Below, one piece after another: positions 11,631 through 22,253 of a stretch of 64,000 nucleotides of DNA (the first letter of the stretch is position 1; every line of letters starts with the position of its first letter). Location: positions 4,027,058 to 4,091,057 of the forward strand of contig NC_084597.1 of NCBI RefSeq assembly GCF_033807715.1, given 5' to 3'. Source of the DNA: Cololabis saira. Its lineage: Eukaryota; Chordata; Actinopteri; Beloniformes; Belonidae. A model generated the notes under the pieces. That model ran no database searches and was not told where the DNA came from. It was given only the letters and a program-made list of their open reading frames with translations. A program made the translations under genes and the position numbers.

Positions 11631-12530
11631 TTAAAGCTGCAAGCAGCGATGAACGGGCCCTCGCACCCTTGTGCACGTTCAGGCTGCAGTGGAAGCTTGT
11701 ATGACTTGATGTAGATTCTTCAGAACTGGACATTTAGCGGATGAAACCACCCATGACTCTCTATATCAAACCATTTAAATGTTATGGCAGAAAGTAGGAA
11801 CTATTAGATATCGACCAATCAGAAAAAAGGGGCGGGGCTAATTCAGGCCAATGAAGGTCAAGGACTCAAAACCGAGTCAGATGACTCCACCCACGACTCT
11901 CTATGTCAAACCATTCAAAAGTTATGGCAGAAAGTAGGAACTATCAAATATGGACCAATCAGATGAAGGGGGGGTGTACTTTTTGGGATCTATCGTCGCC
12001 ACGGTAACGCTTTTGATTGAAAAAAGTAATGCGCATCGTCACAGGATCAAGACGCACAGTTTGATGTATAACACACCTGGAGGCACGTTACGGTTCAGGC
12101 GAAGAAACAGCCGAAGAAATTGCAGTGTTTTTTTTGAATGCATTACAAATGTAATGAGGAAATACATCAAATATGGATCATCTGGGAGCATTAAAGTTGC
12201 CAGATGCTGCAGAATCTCAGTCCGTCCCCGACAAAGATCGGGAAAAAAAATCGTGGCAATATCATTGGTACCGATTTTCGTGCATGTACGTCTAACCGTA
12301 TTGTGGGGCTTGAGGCACAAAGTTTTCTAGGGGGCGCTGTTGAGACATTGGGCCACGCCCATTAATGCAAACCATTAAATATCAAATTTTTCGCCAGGCC
12401 TGGCTTGCGTGCAAAATTTGGTGACTTTTGGGACATGTTTAGGGGGAAAAAAGGCCCTCATTTCGTCAGGAAAATAAAAACGAGGAAAAAAAATAATAAT
12501 TCCTACAGATACAATAGGGCCTTTGCACAA
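11631..12530 (-). mobile_element. R1 repeat, second inverted copy
   Basis: Starts TTAAAGCTGCAAGCAGCG immediately after the previous copy and runs to a truncated GGGCCC end (CAATAGGGCCTTTGCAC). It contains a diverged stretch at 12100-12270 with no match to the other copies. Confidence 0.78.
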
Positions 12531-13088
12531 TGAGGTTTACTTTCCTGTCCAGAAAACATTAGCACGTGACATGGCTGGGGATCGAACGCAACTTTCCAAC
12601 TTACTCTAATATATACACGTCTCCTATTTAAAATTATTTACATAGTTTTTTAAATTATTTATTTGTTTACAACGGAACCTAAATCAGTCTCCATCCTGAA
12701 ACTACGATACGGGCAGTTCAGTCATAATGAATAACTTAAAAGCAGCCGGTAAGTCGACAAGTGATGACTGACCTTTGACGGATGTGTTTTCCTGTTGAAA
12801 ATGTTATTGTGAGAGGTTTTGAAGAGGCAGCTGCTCTCTTTTCTGTCTAAAAATCTTTTACTAGTATGTAATTCCAGGTTGTTCCAACCCACTTGCACCC
12901 CGAGATGAGGCCGAACGAAAATGTCAGCCATCACATTTCTGAAAGTGGAAGCCGACTTGAATGAAAACATTTGACATACCGCCTAGTATGTGTTGCAGAT
13001 GAAAAAAGAACATACAAAAGTAACATCAGTCTTTTTTCTATAACCTTGTGCCAAGCAGACTATTAACTGTGGAATTACTTTTTCCTAC
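12531..13088. other. Intron flank downstream of astrotactin exon
   Basis: Unique-looking sequence. A minus-strand frame at 12722-12970 has no recognised domain. No repeat termini were seen. Confidence 0.4.
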
Positions 13089-13241
13089 CTTTGTTGTGGC
13101 TGGGGAACCTCCGCCGGCCGGTTGATGAGCTGTGCAAGGCGTGCTGGTACTGAGTTATGTCTGTGGGCGTGTTGGGGACACGGAAGCTGTCCTGGAACCT
13201 CTGGATCAAATCTTCCACCGACTCTGTGTTCGGGTCAATGG
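13089..13241 (-). CDS. astn2: Astrotactin (ASTN2-like), internal exon of the inter-membrane loop
   Basis: Read on the minus strand, this 153-nt exon follows a strong acceptor (TTTCTTTGTTGCAG) and ends at a donor (AACAAAG|GTAGGAA). With the single G carried over from the exon at 60036 the first codon is Ala (G+CC), then IDPNTESVEDLIQRFQDSF. That amphipathic segment matches the ASTN2 loop region known to read ETVESLMQKFKESF, and the Ser-rich, Arg-rich tail (SSSTGRRRF) also fits. Both ends are phase 1, so the exon adds 51 codons. Astrotactins are neuronal membrane proteins; ASTN2 regulates surface levels of ASTN1 during glia-guided migration. This part forms the loop between the two membrane helices. 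Paralogue choice (ASTN2 over ASTN1) rests on this segment. Confidence 0.8.
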
Positions 13242-13360
13242 CTGCAACAAAGAAATGCAAGCGTGTCAAAAGGCTTCAAAGTGAAAACTCCCTTCGAAAG
13301 AAGTGACGCTTTTCACTCAAAATACTGTAAAAATACATTTAAAGACACAAACATGTAGAC

Positions 13361-14180
13361 CAGGGGTGTCATGCGGCCCGAGAGAAGTTTCCAACGCAAA
13401 AAACTAAATGTTAATTTACTAAAAAGGAAGGCATAAATAATTGCCATGAATCGCAGCATATCCAATAATATATTTCTTCTACAAATCCATCGTTATTCCA
13501 CAAAGAGCAGTTTGACATTTTTTTAGTTTTCTAGAATGCATTTGCCGATTTTATTTCTTTGTAGACAGTCGTTTATTTTTATTAACCGACTATTATTATA
13601 TATTTTCGCAGGAAAAATATCACTGCTAAAAAAGGTGATAAAAGATATTTATTCGGAGAATTTCAGTTTTGAATACGAGGATAGTGACAAAGTAAAACAG
13701 TTAAAAAAGAAGTGCTGACTTTTTCGGCACACTGGCGTAAATATCCGCGCCAATTTTTTAAAATAAATACACTTAATTGTACTGGAAAAATCTCTAAATC
13801 ACAAAGAAACACTCTCGGATGAAATAAGAAAGATTTTGCTTTTAATTAAATTTCCTATAAAAAAGCGAAATATAAAAAAAACATACTTGTTTCTGTTTAT
13901 CTTTGTAAAATGATATTAAAAGTATCTTACATAATTTGAAAAAAAATGAGAAATTTCAAGAAAAGATGCTGAAGAAATATATTTTACATAATTAGAGTGT
14001 AAACAAAGTGCATATTTCCTTTAAAATTAACTAAACCGATATTTATATTGGATTAGATAACAATAGTAAAAAAAAAGAATTAGAAAAAAAAATGTTTGCA
14101 CCGTTTTTGTTATTTTGAGCATGCAAGAAAAAAATTGGTCAAATCCGGCCCCGCCAAGAAAAATGAGTTTGACACCCCTG
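13361..14180. mobile_element. hAT element (CAGGGGTGTC end), copy 1
   Basis: 820 bp, begins CAGGGGTGTCATGCGGCCCG and ends TTTGACACCCCTG. Flanked by an imperfect 8-bp duplication, ATGTAGAC and GTGTAAAC (6 of 8). It is highly similar to 37286-38110 throughout. Short frames with a KVKQLKKKC end occur in both copies but show no transposase motif. It lies 120 bp upstream (gene sense) of the astrotactin exon acceptor. Confidence 0.85.
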
Positions 14181-14559
14181 GTGTAAACAGAACAGTTTAT
14201 GGAGGTATAACAGATTAGAGCATGAAATGCATTATTAACCGCCACGGTGTCCCACTTTTTGACACTGGTTAAAACAGCACTGTCTTCTTTCTTCTGTTCT
14301 GTTTTTTTCTGCCCCTTGAATGATACCATCAATTCAATATTGCCTCATCTCTACAGGGATCCTGCCGACGCTTCGCCTGATTGTTCACTCTCACTCTTCC
14401 TGATGAATGACTCCAAAACAACTGGCTGCTGGCGAGGAAGAGGAGCAGAGACGGGGGTTGCTTAGCAGGAAATTACAAGATATTACAAGAGGAAGGATTC
14501 AATATTTCTTCAAGCATAGGTTCTGGGTCATTTATGCTGGAAAAACATTAATTGTAATA

Positions 14560-15360
14560 CTTTTGTAATACTGTCTTTGTACGTTTTGACCCTATAGAAA
14601 CGTAATTCTCATCAGTTGTGTGAAATAAGACATGGAAACAGGCATTGTGGCATAGAATTGTCAAATTGGTTTAATTCACTGTACGAATTGTTACAGATTA
14701 CTTTTGTAATACTGTATTTGACCCGGTTTTTGTACGTTTTGAACGTATACACTGCAAAAACTCAAAATCTTAACAAGAATATTTGTCTTATTTCTAGTTA
14801 AAATTTCAAATTTTTAGTCAAAAAATCTCAATACACTTAAAACAAGACTCATCACTGGAAAAAAACAACAATTTTCACCTGTTTCAAGTAAATTTTAACT
14901 TGAAATAAGTAGAAAAATCTGCGAATGGAAAAAGATTTATCTTCTCATTACAAGCAAAAAAATCTTGTTCCACTGGCAGATTTTTCTACTTATTTCAAGT
15001 GAAAATTTACTTGAAACAGGTGAAAATTGTCAAATAACTGGTAATGATTAATTTTTTGACTAGAAATGAGACATTTTAACTAGAAATAAGACAAATATTC
15101 CTGGTAAGATTTTGAGTTTTAACTGTATAGAAACATAATTCTCGTCAGTTGTGTGAAATAAGAACTGGAAACAGGTATTGTGGCATAGAATTGTCAAATT
15201 GGTTTAATTCACCGTACAAATTGTTACAGATTACTTTTGTAATACTTTATTTGACCCGGTCTTTGCACGTTTTGACCGTATAGTAACGTAATTCTTGCCA
15301 TTGTAAGAATGAGATGAACCTGCTGGATCTACTGCCCTTACTTTTTAACAACTGGTGCTT
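14560..15360 (+). repeat. Tandem LINE 3'-UTR units split by a foldback element
   Basis: Three units of about 140-170 bp with GTACGTTTTGACC, TTGTGTGAAATAAGA, and CATTGTGGCATAGAATTGTC start near 14563, 14704 and 15237. A foldback element sits in the middle unit (see 14749-15122). Confidence 0.7.
14749..15122. mobile_element. Foldback MITE with long inverted arms
   Basis: Begins CACTGCAAAAACTCAAAATC and ends AAGATTTTGAGTTTTAACTG. The two halves are reverse complements over most of their length (for example CACCTGTTTCAAGTAAATTT near 14878 and ACTTGAAACAGGTG near 15010). It interrupts a unit whose uninterrupted form is GACCGTATAGAAACATAA. The short flanking duplication (about GTATA) is not clear-cut. 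Confidence 0.8.
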
Positions 15361-16604
15361 TTTATTATTTTACCTCTTTTCCTATAATTTTATTTTATTT
15401 TAGTCTAGTCAAAATTGACTGATAAATATCTTTGTCATTGGGGTAAGAACATTTTTCTTGACTAGAATTCTTAAAACCAGCAAACTAGACAAAATAGTCT
15501 TCTAATTTTTTTTAAACAAATTTTTCTTTCTTACTTAGAAATACATTTTGGCGCCTTGACCTTTATTTCACGGTAAATATTTGAGTTACTTCAACCTAAA
15601 TGGAATATTTTTTTCACTTGAATGTATTTATTTATTTATTTCACTTGAATTGTTTGAGTTATTAAACTTAAATGGTTTTATGCAATCGGTTTCCTCAAAC
15701 AGTTTGAGTTCAATCATTGTATTTGTTATTTACTGTTCAATTGTGTCTTGCCGCTTTTAATGTTGATGTAAAGCACTTTGAATTACCTTGTGTTGAATTG
15801 TGCTGTACAAATAAACTTGCCTTATTATTATTAAGAATATCCTCCTACAATGACCTGACCCACAAAAACAAATCAAAAAAAGAGGGGGGCTGTAATGGAT
15901 ATAATTCCCATTTAGTATTCGTCATTGCTTACTTTTTCTTGGATTCGACCTTTAATCTGTGCGAGGGTTTGCCCGTGCACACACTGTACACTTAAAGTAC
16001 ACGTCTGGACAAAAATAACGTTGAAAAACGGCTCTGAGCCCCCAAACTTCCAGCGGTGTTGCCGTCTCCTCACGACGGGGTTATTCATCACTGCAGCCGG
16101 GACCCCCAACCTATCGGCATCATCTTTTGATCTGTCAGTCTGGCTCCGAGGTGTACTCTGGCCATGAATAATGGTGATGTTTTGCTCCCAGTGGTTGCTC
16201 ATCATGCATGCTGATGAGCATGCATGAGCAGAGGAACCGGGAGACGAGGAAGACGTGGGTGGAAGAGGCTCAAGTACCCCCATTGATCCTGATAATAGAA
16301 ATGAAAACAATAACCAAGACACTACAGTTTGCTGCACTTCCTATATTAAGAGTGAGAGGATGTAGCTTTGTTTGAATTAATTGTGGTTGTGGTTCGTTCT
16401 AGCTAGGGGGGGGGTAATGCTCTGTCGTGGTGCAATAACGGATGATGCAAAGTGGCCCATACACTTATTTAGTGATCATATGTTTCTCTTCAATCGCTCA
16501 GTCAAGCTCAACTGGAGCTCAGCTGTTTTTAATTATCAAGTAATAAGGGTTGGTTTTGTCGCGACTGGATTATTGTTTTGTAGTTTGGTCAAATACTTCA
16601 GTTA
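15361..16604. other. Intron sequence with a LINE tail
   Basis: 15718-15835 is a LINE 3' tail ending AATAAACTTGCCTTATTATT on the plus strand. The stretch 15400-15715 is AT-rich without recognised structure. 15912-16337 carries a minus-strand frame of 141 codons with no recognised domain. A partly palindromic cluster of CATGCATG and GATGAGCA lies at 16195-16235. Confidence 0.45.
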
Positions 16605-16668
16605 AGAATGTGAAGAAATTACAAGTGGCACAAAATAAAGCTGCACGTTGTGCTCTATTGTCTATTGT
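16605..16668 (+). pseudogene. LINE reverse-transcriptase C-terminal scrap
   Basis: Translates to VKKLQVAQNKAARCALL, a motif common near the C-terminal end of reverse transcriptases in several fish LINEs (LQ-X-X-QN-K/A-AAR). It is cut at about 16670 by the hAT that follows. About 20 residues remain. Confidence 0.5.
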
Positions 16669-16678
16669 TTCCTTCTAG

Positions 16679-17235
16679 ACCAGACCAACCCGCGGCTCCA
16701 GAGGCTCTTTAGCGCCGCCCTAGTGGCTCCTGGAGCTTTTAAAAAAATGTTTGACCTTTTTTTTCTTTTTTTTCTTCTTTTTTTCTTCTTTTTTTTCTCT
16801 TTTTTTCTCTTTTCTCCTTTCCTTTTTAATGTCGATATTTCGACTTTTTTCTCGAGATTTCGACTTTTTTTTTTCAAAATTTTTAATTTTTTTCTCAACA
16901 TTTCGACTTTTTTCTCGACATTTTGACTTTTTTCTCGACATTTCGACTTTTTTTCCGACATTTCGACTTTTTTCTCGAAGTGCATATTAAAAAAATATCT
17001 TCCTCCTTTAAAATATTATTTTTATTTTTCTCCTGTCTGGCTCTAATACTCTTCCGTAGATTCGCGTAACAAAAAGAGTCATATGGAAAGACATTATCAT
17101 GCTACATTTGCAGCCGAGTACCCAGATATAACTACTATAGAAACATGCAGCATGTGTTGTGTAAGGCTGATACAAGACTTTTCATTTTTTGCGGCTCCAG
17201 ACATATTTTTTTTGTGTTTTTGGTCCAATATAGCT
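16679..17235 (-). mobile_element. hAT element with an embedded foreign terminus
   Basis: The left edge (CAACCCGCGGCTCC) and right part (TTTTTTGCGGCTCCAGACAT) belong to the same hAT family as 32275-32893. The array of CTCGACATTTCGACTTTTTT units is at 16840-16980. Next, 16985-17066 ends CTAATACTCTTCCGT, which is the terminus of the different 386-bp element at 48817-49202. The hAT body then resumes. The outermost right end is lost into the G run at 17240. Confidence 0.75.
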
Positions 17236-17239
17236 AATA

Positions 17240-17757
17240 GGGGGGGGGGGGGACAATGCCCCCCAAGACCCGGACCCCCCGCCCCTTCCCCTATGTGCGT
17301 ATGCATCGTGTAAGGGGGGGAAGGTGGGGGAGCAGAGGCTGAAGCCAGGAGGCAGGAACAGCAGAGCCGGCCCTGAAAAGACGCCCCCGCTCCCCCACCG
17401 GCCATCCAAGTTGACGGTGGCCGGCCCTCCGAGCCGGGCCAGGGCCCCACCGTGCCGCCGGAGCCCCCAGACGGAGGGGGAACCGGTCCAACATCCCCCC
17501 ATTCATACTGACAACATAAGATATAGACAACTGGGGGTGTCCGCCACCCCGGCGGACACCCCAAGGGTCACGGAGTCCCCACATCCGCAGGGGCACGCGG
17601 CCCCCGCCCAGCGACGGAGCACCAAGGCAGCAATGCCCCCCCAGCGCAGACAGCCGCCCCCCACCCAGGCAGAGCCGGGCCCTCCGAGCGGGACCCCCAC
17701 GCCCACGGCCCTGCCCCCCGGGAGACCCGGAGACGCCCTAGCCCTAGTGTCCTTACA
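17240..17757 (+). repeat. GC-rich dispersed repeat, copy 1
   Basis: Very GC-rich, with shared blocks GGCCGGCCCTCCGAGCCGG, CCGGAGCCCCCAGACGGAGG and CATTCATACTGACAACATAA. Closely related to 58130-58560 and more distantly to 30300-30760. All strands are open over 100-190 codons because stops are rare in GC-rich DNA. There is no domain. It directly precedes the minisatellite and a LINE end, so it may be part of a LINE 5' region. Confidence 0.75.
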
Positions 17758-17760
17758 AAC

Positions 17761-18386
17761 ACCAGGAAACTGGACCACATTACACCAGGAAACTGGACCA
17801 CATTACACCAGGAAACTGGACCATATTACACCAGGAAACTGGACCATGTTACACCAGGAAACTGGACCATGTTACACCAGGAAACTGGACCATATTACAC
17901 CAGGAAACTGGACCATATTACACCAGGAAACTGGACCATGTTACACCAGGAAACTGGACCATGTTACACCAGGAAACTGGACCATATTACACCAGGAAAC
18001 TGGACCATATTACACCAGGAAACTGGACCATGTTACACCAGGAAACTGGACCATGTTACACCAGGAAACTGGACCATATTACACCAGGAAACTGGACCAC
18101 ATTACACCAGGAAACTGGACCATATTACACCAGGAAACTGGACCACATTACACCAGGAAACTGGACCATATTACACCAGGAAACTGGACCACATTACACC
18201 AGGAAACTGGACCATATTACACCAGGAAACTGGACCATATTACACCAGGAAACTGGACCATATTACACCAGGAAACTGGACCATATTACACCAGGAAACT
18301 GGACCACATTACACTAGGAAACTGGACCATATTACACCAGGAAACTGGACCATATTACACCAGGAAGCTGGACCACATTACACCAG
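17761..18386 (+). repeat. 23-bp minisatellite, about 27 copies
   Basis: Unit ACCAGGAAACTGGACCATATT plus AC, with variants at the CATATT/CATGTT/CACATT position. Because 23 is not a multiple of three and the unit lacks stops, all three plus-strand frames are open and read the same cycle of peptides (TRKLDHITPGNWTMLHQETG in one phase). The array ends in frame with a LINE reverse-transcriptase segment at 18363. Confidence 0.95.
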
Positions 18387-18530
18387 TCATGAAATCACTA
18401 CACTGGCTTCCAGAGTTTAAAATCTTACTGCTGGTCTACAAAGACCTGAATGGTCTTGGACCAAAATCCATGCTGGATCTGTTAGTTCCTATGAAGCTCC
18501 CAGACCCGGTTTTGTGTTTCGTTTGTGGTT
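18363..18530 (+). pseudogene. LINE (CR1/L2/Rex-like) reverse-transcriptase C-terminal fragment
   Basis: In frame with the last minisatellite unit the sequence reads KLDHITPVMKSLHWLP, then FKILLLVYKDLNGLGP, then LDLLVP. This matches the conserved C-terminal segment of L2/CR1-type LINE polyproteins (DHITPVLKSLHWLPV ... FKILLLTYKALNGLAP). A short deletion removes the residues usually found between LP and FK. No upstream catalytic FADD-type motif is present. Confidence 0.75.
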
Positions 18531-18619
18531 TTTGTTGCAGATTTCCAGTGCTCAACGTGTGTCTCCATGTGTTCTTGATTCCTGGTTTAGCAGCGGATTT
18601 CACCAGTTTTTACCAGCAT

Positions 18620-19359
18620 GGTATTAACCATTAATATGTGTGCAGACAAGGTAAATAAAAAAAAAAAAAACAGGAAACACCGTGACTTCAATCTGAGCCT
18701 TGTGTATGTTGTGGCTTCTAGCCATCTGCTGACGGCAGGCCATCATCTTTACATCTCTTGATACACATAACAGTAATACTGTCATACTATACAACTTATA
18801 TTGAGAAATATGACTTTGGGCGATGTGACATATGGAAGCAAAACAATTTAGCTTCCCCCGTGTGGTCTTTACAGCTGACTCTGTAACTTTCCCATGTCTC
18901 CTGACACTATAAGATGCAATCATAGATGACATTTTCAAAGTGCAAAGGGTCTAATATGCTTTCTCCTCTGTTTTTGTGTGGGTTGCAGGAGTCATCCACT
19001 TATCCTTCAATGTAAGTAAGACAAAACTAAAACATAAATGGCAGCAATGTAAGGCAACCACTTTTTACCCACCTATTAGCACTAATGCAAACATTATAAA
19101 GAAAGTTCTTTCTATTTTTTCAACAATATAAGCTTTCCATTAACGTATGCTAATGACCAGTCCAGCATGCACAGAGTATTTGACCCACATGATCCATCAA
19201 CCAGTATCCACTCTATTGATTGCAATCCAGACTAAATGGATTTATGAAACAATATTGACCAACGAAGCTAAAGATGGTTTTCCAAGAACCTAGAGTAAAT
19301 AATTGGAGCTTTACCGCAATGCATGTGTAACATGAGGGTGGTAATCAGACACTCTTCAT
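18620..19359. other. Unassigned intron sequence
   Basis: AT-rich. Poly-A run at 18655-18670. No repeat terminus or domain recognised. Confidence 0.4.
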
Positions 19360-19725
19360 GAGAGATGGGGGAGAGTGGGGCTGGGGCTGGCAGATCCGAG
19401 GCACCACTGAGGGGGCACGGCTGCAGCCAGGTACATTGTAGCTCTTTGGTGCTGCAGACCTTGAAAGTTTAAAGGGCAAAGCACCTGACAATGCAGTCAA
19501 GAAGGGGAGCAGAGCAGGATCAAAGGCTGAACAAAAACAGGAATCCAAAAAACCGTAGGAGACATGGAGGGAGCAAACAGTACGGACCGACAAGGAGCAA
19601 GGGCAAGACAAGACCAGATATACACAAGGGGGTAATGAGACACAGGTGCAGACAATCAGGGCAGATTGGAAACAGGAGGGACAGAACTGAAACTTAAAAA
19701 CTGGGGGAAGTGTCAAACCCTGACA
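19360..19725 (-). mobile_element. Possible LTR-like segment
   Basis: On the minus strand it begins TGTCAGGGTTTGACACTTCC, resembling the start of fish Gypsy LTRs, and shows similar composition (pyrimidine-rich minus strand) to the solo LTR at 61207. The other end and a target duplication were not identified with confidence. Confidence 0.3.
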
Positions 19726-19924
19726 CTAAATATAAATATATTTTATTGCTAAATTAACTTCACCTTTAAATTTACACATGTATTTGGCCAGATATACTTG
19801 TTCAATTCGCGAAAACTCATGTGAAAAGGGTGTGTTGGAACTGTTTACATTTATATTTGCAGTTTCATTTCTGAGCCTATAGAGGGCGCAGTACCCTAAT
19901 TCATGTGTCTTTTGCATCTCTTAA

Positions 19925-20298
19925 GCCTGGTTTATGGTTCTGTGTTAAACCAACGCAGAGCCTACGCCGTAGCCTGACCTGCACCTCCCAAAAAATGTAA
20001 CTACGCGTCAAGGCGATGCAGACCCAACGCAGACCGTGAGGGCTGTGATTGCTTTGCTTGGTAGCAATGCATTTCCGGTTCCAGTTCGTGAAGCAGTCGT
20101 GAACTTTCAGCGCTCTTTTCTTCATGTGTGTGAGATTTTTTTTTTGGGTTGTTTTGGTTTTTTGCACAATAGTTGTCCTTATCTCTTTGATTCACTATAA
20201 CCGGAAAAACCGGAAGCTAAACACGGAGGAGCTACGTGGACCAAGTCCTGTTAGAGCAAATACCTTGTTGTTGCTGCAACTTTCACGCAAATGCAGCA
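19925..20298 (+). mobile_element. Larger relative of the hairpin MITE, left end
   Basis: Starts with a diverged form of the hairpin terminus (CTGGTTTATGGTTC) followed by ACCAACGCAGAGCCTACGCC. Instead of folding back, it then runs into a longer unique body. It may be the left end of a longer member of that family. The right end was not found; the tandem array at 20299 follows. Confidence 0.45.
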
Positions 20299-20589
20299 AC
20301 GTAACTGACGTTTGCAGAGACGTAACTGACGTTTGCAGAGACGTAACTGACGTTTGCAGAGACGTAACTGACGTTTGCAGAGACGTAACTGACGTTTGTA
20401 GAGACGTAACTGATGTTTGCAGAGACGTAACTGACGTTTGCAGAGACGTAACTGACGTTTGCAGAGACGTAACTGACGTTTGCAGAGACGTAACTGACGT
20501 TTGCAGAGACGTAACTGACGTTTGCAGAGACGTAACTGACGTTTGCAGAGACGTAACTGATGTTTGCAGAGACGTAACTGACATTTACA
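20299..20589 (+). repeat. 21-bp minisatellite, about 14 copies
   Basis: Unit GTAACTGACGTTTGCAGAGAC. Since 21 is divisible by three, one plus-strand frame reads repeated DVTDVCR and the minus strand reads repeated TSLQTSV or RQLRLCK. The enclosing 197-codon frame (20124-20717) starts with a hydrophobic stretch (VVLVFCTIVVLISL), but there is no evidence that it is translated. Confidence 0.92.
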
Positions 20590-20599
20590 GTGATTTAAT

Positions 20600-21469
20600 G
20601 ACGTGGCTCCCCTTAGCACCCGAGCTGTGGAAAAACAAACCGGTACCAGTTGTGAACCAGAACCAGCACTGGTCCAGAACTAGCCTGGAACCAGTTTGGT
20701 GGAAAAGCGGTATCTGAGATTAACAGAGGTAATGTAGGCTTCCCGGATGTTGTAGTTTTTTACCTGCTCCGCACCGAGAGATGTTATCCTTCCTCACGTT
20801 TGTTTTATCCTTTTGTAGTGGCAATATAAATGAGTAAACATTATTTAACACTCATATGTTGCAAACTCTGCAAAGTCTTCCGTAGTAATGTGTTAATGAA
20901 CCAGCGCAGACTTTGACCTAGATTTTTATGAGTTAGATCTGCTACCTCCGAAAGCAGGCTACATGTAAACTTGTATTATTTACCTTGTGGTAATTGATCT
21001 TTTTGTGTTTGTTTCAGTTTCACAACTTCTGGCAATAAAGTGATCCAGTTACAACTCCAGCATGTTCCTTGGATACATTGTCAGAAAAGAATCTCAGTCC
21101 AGGACACTAGTCAAGCTGGGTGAAACAGTACAATGGGTCTGTTACCCCTTGTAGACAGATGTGATTTAACTTTTGTTGACACTGCTCTGGTTGTCACTTT
21201 GCATAAGTCACAAGTAACTTAATTTCTGTGATTTGATGTATTTCTAAAAGCTGATTCTTCTGCAACCTTTGGCCCTACGTCCTTGAAATCGCAGTTGAAT
21301 CCAGAAGAACCAGCCTAATTCCTTGTTTCTAATAAGAAAACAATCAGGATAGCAGGCTGGCTATGGAAAATTAAAGTTTACATAACCTCGTCTTTCCATC
21401 CCTTTATTTTACTGTGAGAGGCCAGAGGCAGTACAAGGATAAACCACCTCACCACTCGGATCCAGCCAT
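20600..21469. other. Unassigned intron sequence
   Basis: No terminal repeats, domains or microsatellites recognised. Confidence 0.4.
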
Positions 21470-21478
21470 CATACCTCA

Positions 21479-21480
<2 letters not shown>

Positions 21481-21509
<29 letters not shown>

Positions 21510-21690
21510 TTTTGGGCTCTAGTGGCCCTTTATTGAAGATGCAGACTGGAAAGGGGTAGATAGAGAGAGAATGGGGATGACACGCAGCAAAGGTGCGCAG
21601 GCCGGGATTCGAACCTGCGACCGCTGCAGGAGGACGACTGTAGCCTCAGTATATGGGCTGCTGCTTAACCCACTGCGCCACCTAGCAGCC
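21481..21690 (-). mobile_element. tRNA-derived SINE with poly-A tail
   Basis: On the minus strand: head GGGCTGCTAGGTGGCGCAG, A-box-like TGGCGCAGTGGGTTAAGC, B box GGTTCGAATCCC, then a body and a poly-A tail (T run at 21481-21502 on plus). It is flanked by the duplication CATACCTCATT (21470-21480 and 21691-21701), which marks a retroposed insertion. The head would not fold as a functional tRNA, so it is a SINE and not a tRNA gene. Confidence 0.88.
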
Positions 21691-21701
21691 CATACCTCAT
21701 T

Positions 21702-22099
21702 TTTTTTAAAGTTGGCGACACTATTCATCAGTACCTCAGATTAAATAAAAGCAGGGGCTTAACAATAACAATTGTTATTTTATTATGATTATTAGCATCG
21801 GGCAGCATCAAGCTCTGTAAACCGCTAAAGCAAATCTTTTGTATAGTTTGCCTAAAAAGTAGTTGTCATCTTACAAGGTTCTCTGCAGCTGCCATTCTCC
21901 CCAAGTCAGTGCAAGCATGAGCATTTAATGTGGTTTATTGAATATTAGCTCTGTCTAGTGTAAGTCTCTTCGATTACAAGATTTAATAGTTTTTTTTTAC
22001 AATATTTATTTAAAGCTCTCTTACAGAAACCTGGCTACAGCAGGACCATTGTGTTTCCATCAATGAATCAACGCCTCCCAGCTTTTTTTCCCCCTTGTC

Positions 22100-22158
<59 letters not shown>

Positions 22159-22213
22159 TTAATGCAAGTCTGGTAAAACTTAAAGCATATATATGCATTT
22201 TAATCTTCAAAGG

Positions 22214-22253
<40 letters not shown>

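Noticed and set aside
12722..12970. Minus-strand frame next to the astrotactin exon as a further exon
   Set aside because: It does not resemble any astrotactin segment I know and has no convincing splice sites.
17324..18634. 436-codon plus-strand reading frame as a gene
   Set aside because: It is a GC-rich dispersed repeat joined to a 23-bp minisatellite and a LINE scrap. All three frames are open across the array and no domain is present outside the LINE part.
20299..20589. CRISPR-like array
   Set aside because: Units are directly adjacent with no unique spacers, and the genome is vertebrate. It is a minisatellite. The same applies to 17761-18386.
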